This document shows, one piece after another, positions 23,676 to 31,839 of a stretch of 64,000 nt of DNA. Where the stretch lies: NCBI RefSeq assembly GCF_025989185.1, contig NZ_JAPDNT010000008.1, positions 1 to 64,000 on the forward strand, written 5' to 3'. The position numbers and the translations under genes are program-made. Within the stretch, counting starts at the first letter, position 1; every line of letters begins with the position of its first letter. The notes under the pieces were generated by a model. It ran no database searches. It had not been told where the DNA came from and was given only the letters and a program-made list of their open reading frames with translations. The DNA is from Limobrevibacterium gyesilva. Lineage in GTDB: Bacteria; Pseudomonadota; Alphaproteobacteria; Acetobacterales; Acetobacteraceae.

Positions 23676-25813
23676 GCCTGCACCACGACTGGCTGATCCG
23701 CTGCCAACATGCCTCGCCGCCCGATTTTCTGCCGCCCCACCACTGCCGATATGCCGGCAAGCACGGCGGCCATCACCACGATCAGCACCGCCGAATAGAC
23801 CAGCGCCACGCCGTATTCACCCACATCGGCGCGGCCGACAATATAGACGGTGGCGAGATTGTACTCGCCGGAGACGAGAAAGATCACGGCGCTCACCGTC
23901 GTCATGGCGCGCACGAAGCTGTAGACCATGGCGGTGACGATGGCCGGGCGCAGGATCGGCACGATCACCAGCCGCAGCGTGCGGAACGAACGCGCGCCCA
24001 GTGTCTGCGACGCCTCGTCCAGGCTGCGGTCCACCTGGCTCAGGCTGGCGATGCCGGCGCGGATGCCCACGGGCATGTTGCGAAATACGAACGAGATGAC
24101 GATGATGAGGCCGGTCCCGGTCAGCTCCACCGGCGGCACGTTGAACGCCAGGATGTAGCTGATGCCGATCACCGTGCCGGGGATGGCGAAGCTCATCATC
24201 GCCAGGAACTCGAACGCGCCCTTGCCCATGAAATTCTGCCGGTTCAGCAGGTAGGCGGTCAGCAGCCCCAGGGCCGCGGTGACCGGTGTTGCAATCAGCG
24301 CCAGTTCCATGGTGGTGATGAACGACCGCCAGCCGGAACCGCTGAGGAACCAGCCGCCCACGCCGCGCTCGATCGAGAACGCGGTCCACAGATAGTCCAA
24401 GGTCGGCGTGTTGTCGCGCCCGAAGGTCACCACGAAGCCGCCGGCCATGATGATGCCGTAGACCGCGACCGTCAGCACCAGCCACGGCAGCACGGTCGCA
24501 TAGCAGGCCGCACGCAGCGGCCCAGGCAGGGGCGCGGACAGACCGGCATCGCCCTTGCCGGTGACGGTGGTGTAGCTGCGCGATCCGGTCCAGGCCCGCT
24601 GCGCCATGAACGCCGTCAGCGTGAAGGCCAGCAGCACCAGCGCCAGCACCGCGGCCCGCCCCTGGTCATGCGCCGCGCCCACCACGGCGAAGAAGATATC
24701 GGTCGACAGCACGTTGAAGTTGCCGCCGATCACCAGCGGATTGGCGAAATCGGCCAGGCTTTCGATGAACGAGATCAGGAACGCATTCGCCAGCCCCGGC
24801 CGGATCAGCGGCCAGGTCACGGTGCGGAAGGTGTGCCAGCGCCCGGCGCGCAAGGTTTGCGCCGCTTCCTCCAGGCTGGGGCTGACCGCGCCCAGGACGC
24901 CTACCAGCACCAGGAACGCGATCGGGGTGAACGCCAGCAGTTGCGCGATGGTGATGCCGGGCATGCCATAGATCCAGCGGCTGCGCGGAATGTCGAAGTG
25001 CAGCGCCAGGAAGTTCGTGACCACCCCGGCACGGCCGAACAGCAGGATCAACGCCAGCCCGATCACGAAAGGCGGGGTGATGACCGGCAGCAGCGACAGC
25101 AACCGCAGCAGCGGCTTTAGCGGCAGGTTCGTCCGTAACGCCGCCAGCGCGAAGGCCAGTCCCAGCAGCGTCGCCAGCACGCCCACCAGAGTCGCCTGCG
25201 CCAGCGTGTTCCAGGCCACCCCGCAGGCATGCGTCCCGACGAGGCAATCGAGGCCCCAGATCGAGCTGTTGAACAGCTTCTCGGCGAACAAATCCGGCGC
25301 GAACCCACCCGCATTGTCGCGCACCGCCGAGGTCAGGATCGACACCACCGGGAAGCCCACGAACAACACGATCAGCCCGACCACCAGCAGCAGCGAGCCC
25401 AGCACGAACACGTCGCCACGGCACCAGCCCTGCCGCGCCAGCCCGATCGCCGCCAGCATCACGCAGGACAGCGCGTACACCGCCGCACCCCAGCCCAACG
25501 CCGGCTGCGTCGGCCCCGGCGCGCCGAACAGCGCGCCGAGCCACGGAGCCCCCCAGCCGCGATGCCCGATCGCCAACCCCTCGATGCACAACCAGGCGAG
25601 GCCGAGCGCCCCGCTCAGCGCCAGCAGGCGCGGCCGCCCAGGGATCGCCATCAGCAACGGGATCGCCAGCGGCCACAGCCACACCCGCCCCTGCCACAAC
25701 GCCGGCAGCGCTTCCGGCTGCAACGCCGATATCGCCCGCAGCGGGGCCTCGAGCCCATACCAGGGCAAGACCACCAACCCGGCCCACGCGAGGCCCAGCC
25801 AGACGCGCATCAT
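23672..25813 (-). CDS. Large fused ABC permease (FbpB-type, two permease units plus N-terminal membrane extension)
   Basis: 713 residues, far longer than the roughly 500-550 of ordinary FbpB. Residues about 1-135 form extra hydrophobic segments rich in Trp, Leu, Pro and Gly. Two permease units follow. The first EAA loop is SLEEAAQTLRAGRWHTFRTVTWPL; the second is SLDEASQTLGARSFRTLRLV. Both ATGs at 25808-25813 could start it. The binding-protein gene lies 21 bases upstream and the ATPase overlaps its end by 4 bases. One polypeptide thus supplies both membrane halves. Confidence 0.92.
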   Translation of the reverse strand: MMRVWLGLAWAGLVVLPWYGLEAPLRAISALQPEALPALWQGRVWLWPLAIPLLMAIPGRPRLLALSGALGLAWLCIEGLAIGHRGWGAPWLGALFGAPGPTQPALGWGAAVYALSCVMLAAIGLARQGWCRGDVFVLGSLLLVVGLIVLFVGFPVVSILTSAVRDNAGGFAPDLFAEKLFNSSIWGLDCLVGTHACGVAWNTLAQATLVGVLATLLGLAFALAALRTNLPLKPLLRLLSLLPVITPPFVIGLALILLFGRAGVVTNFLALHFDIPRSRWIYGMPGITIAQLLAFTPIAFLVLVGVLGAVSPSLEEAAQTLRAGRWHTFRTVTWPLIRPGLANAFLISFIESLADFANPLVIGGNFNVLSTDIFFAVVGAAHDQGRAAVLALVLLAFTLTAFMAQRAWTGSRSYTTVTGKGDAGLSAPLPGPLRAACYATVLPWLVLTVAVYGIIMAGGFVVTFGRDNTPTLDYLWTAFSIERGVGGWFLSGSGWRSFITTMELALIATPVTAALGLLTAYLLNRQNFMGKGAFEFLAMMSFAIPGTVIGISYILAFNVPPVELTGTGLIIVISFVFRNMPVGIRAGIASLSQVDRSLDEASQTLGARSFRTLRLVIVPILRPAIVTAMVYSFVRAMTTVSAVIFLVSGEYNLATVYIVGRADVGEYGVALVYSAVLIVVMAAVLAGISAVVGRQKIGRRGMLAADQPVVVQA

Positions 25814-25834
25814 GGCTCGGGCCTCGCGCGTATC

Positions 25835-26881
25835 TCAGCGCGGCGCGTTCTTGACTTCGCTCGTCCAGCGCCCGAGCAGGCGGGTTCGGGTGGCGGAGGA
25901 GCCGTAGGTGGCGAAGTCGTATTCGATCAGCTTGATGCGGCTGAGATCGGGCGCCTCCGGCGGCACCGGCGTCGCGGTGTTGGAGGGGATCTGGTAGCTG
26001 CGGTTCAGTGCACCGAGCTTCTGCGCCTCGGGCGTCAGCGCCCATTCGTAGAACTTGCGGGCTTCCTCGGGGTGGCGCGCCCCGCGGATCAGGCTCATCG
26101 AGCCGATTTCGTAGCCGGTGCCTTCACAAGGGGAGACCACCTGCACCGGGAAGTTGCGCTTCGCGACATCGATCAGGTCGTGCTGGAAGGCGATGCCGAT
26201 CAGCGATTCGCCCTTGCCGGTGGACTGGGCGGGGGCGGCGCCGGCCTTGGTGTATTCATTGATGTTGGCATTCAGCCGCTTGAGGTAGGCGAAAGCCGGT
26301 TCCTCGCCCATCAGCTGGACGATGGTGGCCAGCATCGTCCAGGCGGTGCCGGAGGAGTTGGGGTCGGCCATCTGCACCTCGCCCTTGAACTCCGGCTTGA
26401 TCAGGTCGGCCCAGCAGGCCGGGGCGGCCAGCTTGCGGCGGGCGAGGTCCTCCTTGTTGTAGCCGAAGCCCAGCGCCCCGAGATAGATGCCGACGGTGCG
26501 GAACTTCGCCCGTTCGGCCTGGCGCTGCGCCCAGTCGCGCAGCTGGCCGAGTTGCGGCGACTTGTAGTCCTGGGTCAGGTTTTCCTCGGCCGCCTGCAGA
26601 TGCGGGTCGCCGGTGCCCCCCCACCAGATATCGCCGCGGGGGTTGTCCTTCTCGGCCCGCAGCCGGGCGTAGATCTCGCCGGCGCTCTGGCGGGTCATGT
26701 CGGTATGGATGCCGGTCTGCTTCTCGAACGTCGTGGCCATGGCGCGGCACCAGGCCTCATCCACGCCGCAATAGATCACCACCGAGCCCTGGGCCGCCGC
26801 CGGTCTCGGTACGAGCGCCGCAAGGCCGAACAGGCCGGCGGCAACTGCGAGCATGCGAAGCCTGCTGGTTGGTCCGCTCAT
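25835..26881 (-). CDS. Fbp-type ABC transporter periplasmic binding protein
   Basis: 348 residues with a Sec signal (MLAVAAGLFGLAALVPRPAAA|Q, about 10-30). The mature start VVIYCGVDEAWCRAMATTFEKQTGI matches ferric-iron/thiamine-type binders. The family's Tyr pair that binds Fe is not obvious: SYQIPSNTAT holds one Tyr near the C-terminus, so another ligand such as a phosphonate, thiamine or sugar phosphate is possible. It is the first gene of a three-gene operon with the fused permease and ATPase. The iolE-iolD genes precede it on the same strand, 75 bases upstream, and may share transcription. Confidence 0.9.
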   Translation of the reverse strand: MSGPTSRLRMLAVAAGLFGLAALVPRPAAAQGSVVIYCGVDEAWCRAMATTFEKQTGIHTDMTRQSAGEIYARLRAEKDNPRGDIWWGGTGDPHLQAAEENLTQDYKSPQLGQLRDWAQRQAERAKFRTVGIYLGALGFGYNKEDLARRKLAAPACWADLIKPEFKGEVQMADPNSSGTAWTMLATIVQLMGEEPAFAYLKRLNANINEYTKAGAAPAQSTGKGESLIGIAFQHDLIDVAKRNFPVQVVSPCEGTGYEIGSMSLIRGARHPEEARKFYEWALTPEAQKLGALNRSYQIPSNTATPVPPEAPDLSRIKLIEYDFATYGSSATRTRLLGRWTSEVKNAPR

Positions 26882-26956
26882 GTATTTCCTCCCGTGTGCC
26901 GTTCCGGCATTGTCGCGAGAGTGGAGCCCACAAACCGGCCGATGACAACGGCTTTG

Positions 26957-27841
26957 TCATGAGAGTCCGGCGCCGCTTGCGTAGCGGGCCAGGTTCTCGC
27001 GGCCCATCCGGGCATAGGTCAGCGGGTGCGCCTTGTCTGGGTCCTGCTCGGCCTCGACCACCAGCCAGCGATCATAGCCCGGCAGCTCGGCCAGCACGGC
27101 GGGGAAGTCGACCATGCCGTCGCCCGGCACGGTGAACACGCCCGCCACCACGGCATCGAGGAAGCTGCGGTCCAGGCGCTGTGACTCCGCCATCACGTCG
27201 CGGCGGATATCCTTGCAGTGCACATGCGCCACCCGTGCCCGATACTGCCGCGCGAGCGCCACCGGATCGACGCCGGCGAAGGTGGCGTGCCCGGTGTCCA
27301 GCAGCAGCTTCACCGCGGTGCCGGTGGCGGCCATCAACCGGTCGATGTCCGCAGCACTTTGCACGACCGTGCCCATGTGGTGGTGATAGACGAGGTCCAG
27401 TCCCTCCGCCGCCACGGCTTCGGCCAGGTCGGTCACGCGCTGGCCGAACCGGGCCCAGACGTCGTCGGCCAGGACCGGCCGGCGGGAGAGCGGAATGGCC
27501 TGGTCGCCGTGGATGGCATTGGATGTTTCCGCCAGGATCAGCACGCCGCAGCCCATCGCCTTCAGCAAGTCGAGATGCGGCCGCATCGCCACCATCTCGG
27601 CCGCGGCGTCGCGCCGCAGCAGCTCGCCGGAATACCAGCCGGATACCAGGTCCAGGTGGTGGCGCTGCAGGATCGGCCGCAACGCCGCGGCGTCGCGCGG
27701 GAACTTGTGCCCGAGCTCGATGCCGTCATATCCGGCGAGCCTCGCTTCGGCGAGGCAGGTCTCCAGCGGCGTTGCGCCGCCAAGGGCGCGCAGGTCGTCG
27801 TTGGACCAGGCGATGGGGTTCGTCCCCAGACGTACCGGCAT
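26957..27841 (-). CDS. iolE: Myo-inosose-2 dehydratase
   Basis: Dehydrates scyllo-inosose to a diketone in the inositol pathway. 294 residues from the ATG at 27839-27841 (MPVRLGTNPIAWSNDDL is the family's characteristic opening). The TIM-barrel metal ligands are suggested by GYDGIELG, LLLDTGHATFAG, VAHVHCKDIR and the C-terminal VVEAEQDPDKAHPL, the latter a signature of IolE. It follows iolD after 4 bases, so its substrate would be handed on to the IolD hydrolase. Confidence 0.92.
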   Translation of the reverse strand: MPVRLGTNPIAWSNDDLRALGGATPLETCLAEARLAGYDGIELGHKFPRDAAALRPILQRHHLDLVSGWYSGELLRRDAAAEMVAMRPHLDLLKAMGCGVLILAETSNAIHGDQAIPLSRRPVLADDVWARFGQRVTDLAEAVAAEGLDLVYHHHMGTVVQSAADIDRLMAATGTAVKLLLDTGHATFAGVDPVALARQYRARVAHVHCKDIRRDVMAESQRLDRSFLDAVVAGVFTVPGDGMVDFPAVLAELPGYDRWLVVEAEQDPDKAHPLTYARMGRENLARYASGAGLS

Positions 27842-27845
27842 GCTG

Positions 27846-29693
27846 TCAGTTTCCCAGGCGTTGTTGCAGACGTTGCGTTTCGTATTCGGCACGGGCCCGC
27901 CGCACCTCGGCGCGCGCCGAAACCTCCGGCACGCCGACATCCCACCAGTGGCCGCCGGCCCCGGTGCTGATCGCCGGATCGGTATCGACCACGATCACGG
28001 TGGTGCGGTCGGCATCGCGGGCCACCGCCAGGGCGGACTCCAGTTCCGCGATCCCGGCCGCCTTCAGCGCGATCGCGCCCAATCCGACGGCCTGGGCGGT
28101 GAAATCGAGCGCCGGCAGCATGGCGTGCCGGGCATCGGCCAGCAGGTTGTTGAACCCGGCCCCGCCGGTGGCGCGTTGCAGCCGGTCGATGCAGCCGAAG
28201 CCGCCATTGTCCAGCAGCACCACCGTCAGCTTCAGGCCGAGCATCACCGAGGTGGCGATTTCCGAGTTCATCATCAGCCAGCTTCCGTCGCCCAGCAGCA
28301 CGACCACCTCGCGGTCGGGGGCGGCCAGCTTCACGCCGACGGCGCCGGCGATTTCGTAGCCCATGCAGGAGAAGCCGTATTCCACGTGGTATCCGCCGGG
28401 CCGGCCCGCTTGCCACAATTTGTGCAGCTCGCCGGGCAGCCCGCCGGCGGCCGCGACGACGATGGCGTCCGCCGGGATCGCGCGCTGCACGGCGCCGATC
28501 ACCTGCGCGTCGGAGGGGCAGGGCGCGTTGGTCGGCGCCGTGGCCGCGCGCACCGCCGCCCGCCACGGCGCCAGCGCGGCCGTCGTGGCCTGCGTCCATG
28601 CCGCCGGCGCGGTGTGGTCGCCGAGGGACGCGGACAGTGCCGTCAGTCCCTCGCCGGCGTCGGCGACCAGCGGGACCGCGAAGCGCTTGCCGGCGTCCAG
28701 GGGCTGCACGTTCAGGCCGATCAGCCGGCGCGCGGGGTTGCGGAACAGCGCCCATGACCCGGTGGCGAAATCCGCGAGCCGGGTGCCCACGGCCAGGATC
28801 ACGTCGGCCCGCTCCGCCGCCTGGTTCGCGGCGCTGCTGCCGGTCACGCCGATGCCGCCGAGGTTGAGGGGGTGGTCGTGGGGCAGGGCGCTCTTGCCGG
28901 CCTGCGTCTCGGCCACCGGAATGCCGTGGGCGGTGGCAAAATCGGCCAGATCCTCGGTGGCCTCGGCGTAGTGCACGCCGCCGCCGGCGATGATCAGCGG
29001 CGCCTGCGCGCCACGCAGCAGATCGGCGGCCGCTTCCAGCTCGCGCAGATCCGGCCGCGGCCGGCGGATATGCCACAGCCGGGGGGCGAAGAAGCTTTCC
29101 GGCCAGTCGAACGCCTCGGCCTGCACGTCCTGGCACAGTGCCAGCGTCACCGGCCCGCAGGCGGCGGGATCGGTCAGCACGCCCAGCGCCTGCGGCAGCG
29201 CGGTCAACAGCTGCTCAGGCCGGGTTATGCGGTCGAAGAAGCGGCTGACCGGGCGGAAGCAGTCATTGGCCGACACCGTGGCATCGCCGAAATCCTCGAC
29301 CTGCTGCAGCACCGGGTCCGGCCGTCTGCCGGCGAACACGTCGCCGGGCAGCAACAGCACCGGCAGCCGGTTGACATGCGCCACCGCGGCGGCGGTGACC
29401 ATGTTGGTCGCCCCGGGGCCGATCGAGCTGGTGCAGGCCATCATGCGCCGCCGCCGCATGGTCTTGGCATAGGCGATGGCGGCCAGCGCCATGGCCTGCT
29501 CGTTGTGGGCGCGATAGGTGGGCAGCGAATCGCCGGCCGCCTGCAGCGCCTCGCCCAGCCCGGCCACGTTGCCGTGGCCGAAAATGGCCCACACCCCCGC
29601 GAACAATGGCAATTCCGCGCCGTCGATTTCGGTGCGCTGGGCGACCAGAGCGCGCACGAGGGCCTGTGCCATGGTGAGACGTATCGTGTTCAT
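27846..29693 (-). CDS. iolD: 3D-(3,5/4)-trihydroxycyclohexane-1,2-dione hydrolase
   Basis: TPP-dependent ring-opening hydrolase of inositol catabolism. 615 residues, right for IolD. The N-terminus TIRLTMAQALVRALVAQ is diagnostic. Other hallmarks are the GVWAIFGHGNVAGLGEAL stretch, the activating Glu in YRAHNEQAMALAAIAYAK, and the PP motif GDGSWLMMNSEIATSVMLG continuing to LLDNGGFGCIDRLQ. It begins at the ATG at 29691-29693, divergent from an iolG-like gene across 81 bases, and is followed by iolE. Confidence 0.95.
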   Translation of the reverse strand: MNTIRLTMAQALVRALVAQRTEIDGAELPLFAGVWAIFGHGNVAGLGEALQAAGDSLPTYRAHNEQAMALAAIAYAKTMRRRRMMACTSSIGPGATNMVTAAAVAHVNRLPVLLLPGDVFAGRRPDPVLQQVEDFGDATVSANDCFRPVSRFFDRITRPEQLLTALPQALGVLTDPAACGPVTLALCQDVQAEAFDWPESFFAPRLWHIRRPRPDLRELEAAADLLRGAQAPLIIAGGGVHYAEATEDLADFATAHGIPVAETQAGKSALPHDHPLNLGGIGVTGSSAANQAAERADVILAVGTRLADFATGSWALFRNPARRLIGLNVQPLDAGKRFAVPLVADAGEGLTALSASLGDHTAPAAWTQATTAALAPWRAAVRAATAPTNAPCPSDAQVIGAVQRAIPADAIVVAAAGGLPGELHKLWQAGRPGGYHVEYGFSCMGYEIAGAVGVKLAAPDREVVVLLGDGSWLMMNSEIATSVMLGLKLTVVLLDNGGFGCIDRLQRATGGAGFNNLLADARHAMLPALDFTAQAVGLGAIALKAAGIAELESALAVARDADRTTVIVVDTDPAISTGAGGHWWDVGVPEVSARAEVRRARAEYETQRLQQRLGN

Positions 29694-29721
29694 GACGTTT
29701 CCATCCCGGTCGGGAGGCTAT

Positions 29722-29733
29722 TGTCCACGGACA
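29722..29733. promoter_or_regulatory. Candidate operator in the divergent iol promoter
   Basis: The palindrome TGTCCACGGACA (5-bp arms, 2-base centre) lies midway between iolD and the iolG-like gene, with another GGACA half-site at 29741-29745. A single regulator here could control both directions. No iol regulator gene is adjacent. Confidence 0.4.
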
Positions 29734-29774
29734 GCGGCCGGGACACAAATGCGCAGCACAGGAGGAGTCGCGCC

Positions 29775-30752
29775 ATGCTCAGCATCGCCGTGATCGGCGC
29801 GGGCCGGATCGGGCAGATCCATGCCCGCAACATCGCCGCCCATCCCAACGCAAGGCTGGCCGGCGTTGCCGATCCCGATGCTGCCGCTGCCGCGCGGCTG
29901 GCCGAGACCTGTGGTTCGCAGGTGCTGTCGCTCGATGCGGCGTTCGGCGCCGACGCGGTGCTGATCGGCTCGCCCACGCCCACGCATGCCGATTACATCG
30001 AGCGCGCCGCCGTCGCCGGCCGCGCGGTGTTCTGCGAAAAGCCCATCGACCTGTCGGCCGACCGGGTGCGTTCCTGCCTGGCCGCGGTGCAGCGGGCCGG
30101 AATCCCGCTGATGGTCGGCTTCAACCGGCGCTTCGACCCGCATTTCGCCGCGCTGAAGCGGCGCATGGACGCGGGCGAGATCGGCCGGCTGGAGCTGCTG
30201 ACCATCCTCAGCCGCGACCCGTCGCCGCCGCCGCCCGCCTATGTGGCCGCATCGGGCGGGCTGTTCCGGGACATGATGATCCATGACCTGGACATGGCCC
30301 GCTTCCTGCTCGGCGAGGACCCCGTGGAGGTGTTCGCCGCCGGCTCCTGCCTGGTCGATCCCGGCATTGGTGCGGCCGGAGACGTTGACACCGCGACGGT
30401 GTCCTTGCGCACGGCCAGCGGCGCGCTGTGCCAGATTTCCAACTCCCGCCGCGCCACCTATGGCTATGACCAGCGGATCGAGGCGCATGGCGCCGGCGGC
30501 CTGCTGCGGGCCGGCAACGTCACCGCCACCACAGTGGAACTGGCGACGGCGCGGGGCTTCAGCACCGACCCCGCGCTGCCCTTCTTCCTGGAGCGCTACG
30601 CCGCCGCCTACGGCGCCGAGCTCGATGCGTTCATCACCGCCGTCACCACCGGCACCCGCCCGCGCCCGGATGGGGAGGACGGGTTGAAGGCCCTGCTGCT
30701 AGCCGACGCCGCCACCGAATCCGCGCGCACCCATCAGCCGGTGCGGCTGTGA
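29775..30752 (+). CDS. iolG: Inositol 2-dehydrogenase (Gfo/Idh/MocA family)
   Basis: NAD-dependent oxidation of myo-inositol to scyllo-inosose. 325 residues from the ATG at 29775 with GGAGGAG upstream. Nucleotide site IAVIGAGRIGQIHARNI (about residues 4-20), catalytic Lys in VFCEKPIDLS (about 90-99), NRRFDPHFAAL, and GGLFRDMMIHDLDMARFLLG, the strongest IolG-like segment, with the catalytic Asp-His region. The stop shares a base with the next ATG (TGATG). A relative that uses scyllo-inositol or an inositol isomer cannot be excluded. Confidence 0.88.
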   Translation: MLSIAVIGAGRIGQIHARNIAAHPNARLAGVADPDAAAAARLAETCGSQVLSLDAAFGADAVLIGSPTPTHADYIERAAVAGRAVFCEKPIDLSADRVRSCLAAVQRAGIPLMVGFNRRFDPHFAALKRRMDAGEIGRLELLTILSRDPSPPPPAYVAASGGLFRDMMIHDLDMARFLLGEDPVEVFAAGSCLVDPGIGAAGDVDTATVSLRTASGALCQISNSRRATYGYDQRIEAHGAGGLLRAGNVTATTVELATARGFSTDPALPFFLERYAAAYGAELDAFITAVTTGTRPRPDGEDGLKALLLADAATESARTHQPVRL

Positions 30753-31690
30753 TGCGTCTCGGCCTGGTCACGGACAGCCTGTCCCATCTGCCGCTGGATG
30801 CCCTGCTGGAGGCCGCCGCCGGCCTCGGCATCTCCACCCTCGAATTCGGCTGCGGCAACTGGTCGCAGGCGCCGCACCTGAAGCTCGATGCGCTGCTGGA
30901 GAGCGCCGAGGCGCGCGCGGCGTTCCTGGCGAAGCTGCGCGCCCATGGCCTGTCGCTGAGTGCGCTCAACTGCTCGGGAAATCCGCTGCATCCCGGCGAG
31001 TCCGGCGCGCGGCACCGGGAGGTGACCAGCAAGACCATCCGCCTCGCCGGCCTGCTGGGGGTGGAGCGGGTGGTCCTGATGTCCGGCTGCCCGGGCGGGC
31101 CGGGCGATGCCAATGCCAACTGGATCACCACCGCCTGGCCGCCGGAGACGGCCCGCGTGCTGGCCTGGCAATGGGACGAGGTGCTGATCCCCTACTGGCG
31201 CGGCCTCGTGGCCGAGGCCCGGAACGCCGGGGTCGGCCGCCTGTGCCTGGAGCTGCACGGCCACCAGGCGGTCTACAACGTCGCCACGCTGCAGCGCCTG
31301 CGGGCGGCCGTGGGGCCGGTCATCGGCGCCAATTTCGATCCCAGCCACCTGTTCTGGATGGGGGCGGACCCGCTGGCGGCGATTCGGGCGCTGGGCGATG
31401 CGATCTATCACGTGCACGCGAAGGACACGCGCATCGACACGGCCAACGCCGCGGTGAACAGCCTGATCGACACCACGCCGATGGACCGGCTGCGGGACCG
31501 CGCCTGGGGCTATGTGACGCTCGGCTTCGGCCATGGCGAGTCGTGGTGGCGGGAGTTCTGCACCGCGCTGCGTCTGGCCGGGTATGACGATGTTCTGTCG
31601 ATCGAGCACGAGGACCTGCTACTGTCCCCGGAAGACGGGGTGCACCGGTCCGTGGAGGCGCTGCGTGCGGCTGCGACCTTTGCGTCGTAA
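30752..31690 (+). CDS. TIM-barrel sugar isomerase/epimerase (IolE/IolI/xylose isomerase-like superfamily)
   Basis: 312 residues from the ATG at 30752, which overlaps the iolG stop by one base; a GTG one codon earlier is also open. Barrel features: STLEFGCGNWS early, LCLELHGHQAVYN, GANFDPSHLFWMGADPL, and YHVHAKDTRIDTANA, whose Glu, Asp, His and acidic residues would bind a divalent metal. The final SIEHEDLLLSPEDG supplies the last ligand. The family includes inosose isomerases and dehydratases, so a role in the inositol pathway is the reasonable guess. A stem-loop (31691-31712) follows the stop. Confidence 0.85.
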   Translation: MRLGLVTDSLSHLPLDALLEAAAGLGISTLEFGCGNWSQAPHLKLDALLESAEARAAFLAKLRAHGLSLSALNCSGNPLHPGESGARHREVTSKTIRLAGLLGVERVVLMSGCPGGPGDANANWITTAWPPETARVLAWQWDEVLIPYWRGLVAEARNAGVGRLCLELHGHQAVYNVATLQRLRAAVGPVIGANFDPSHLFWMGADPLAAIRALGDAIYHVHAKDTRIDTANAAVNSLIDTTPMDRLRDRAWGYVTLGFGHGESWWREFCTALRLAGYDDVLSIEHEDLLLSPEDGVHRSVEALRAAATFAS

Positions 31691-31712
31691 CCGCGGCTCA
31701 GTGCCGCCGCGG
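31691..31712 (+). terminator. Stem-loop directly after the TIM-barrel gene
   Basis: Perfect 7-bp stem CCGCGGC/GCCGCGG (31691-31697 and 31706-31712) with an 8-base loop, beginning at the base after the stop codon. No U-run follows, so it is a candidate Rho-assisted terminator or mRNA end. A second 7-bp hairpin (31782-31788 with 31796-31802) lies in the leader of the next operon. Confidence 0.4.
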
Positions 31713-31839
31713 CGAGAGTGGCGTGTCGACAGGGGGATAGCAACGGCGTGATACCGCCTGTAACATGCGTGGCGGCATCACGCGCCGCCCCGAACGCGGC
31801 GCCGCCAGCGATAAAATAATACAGGGAGTGAATCTCGAC

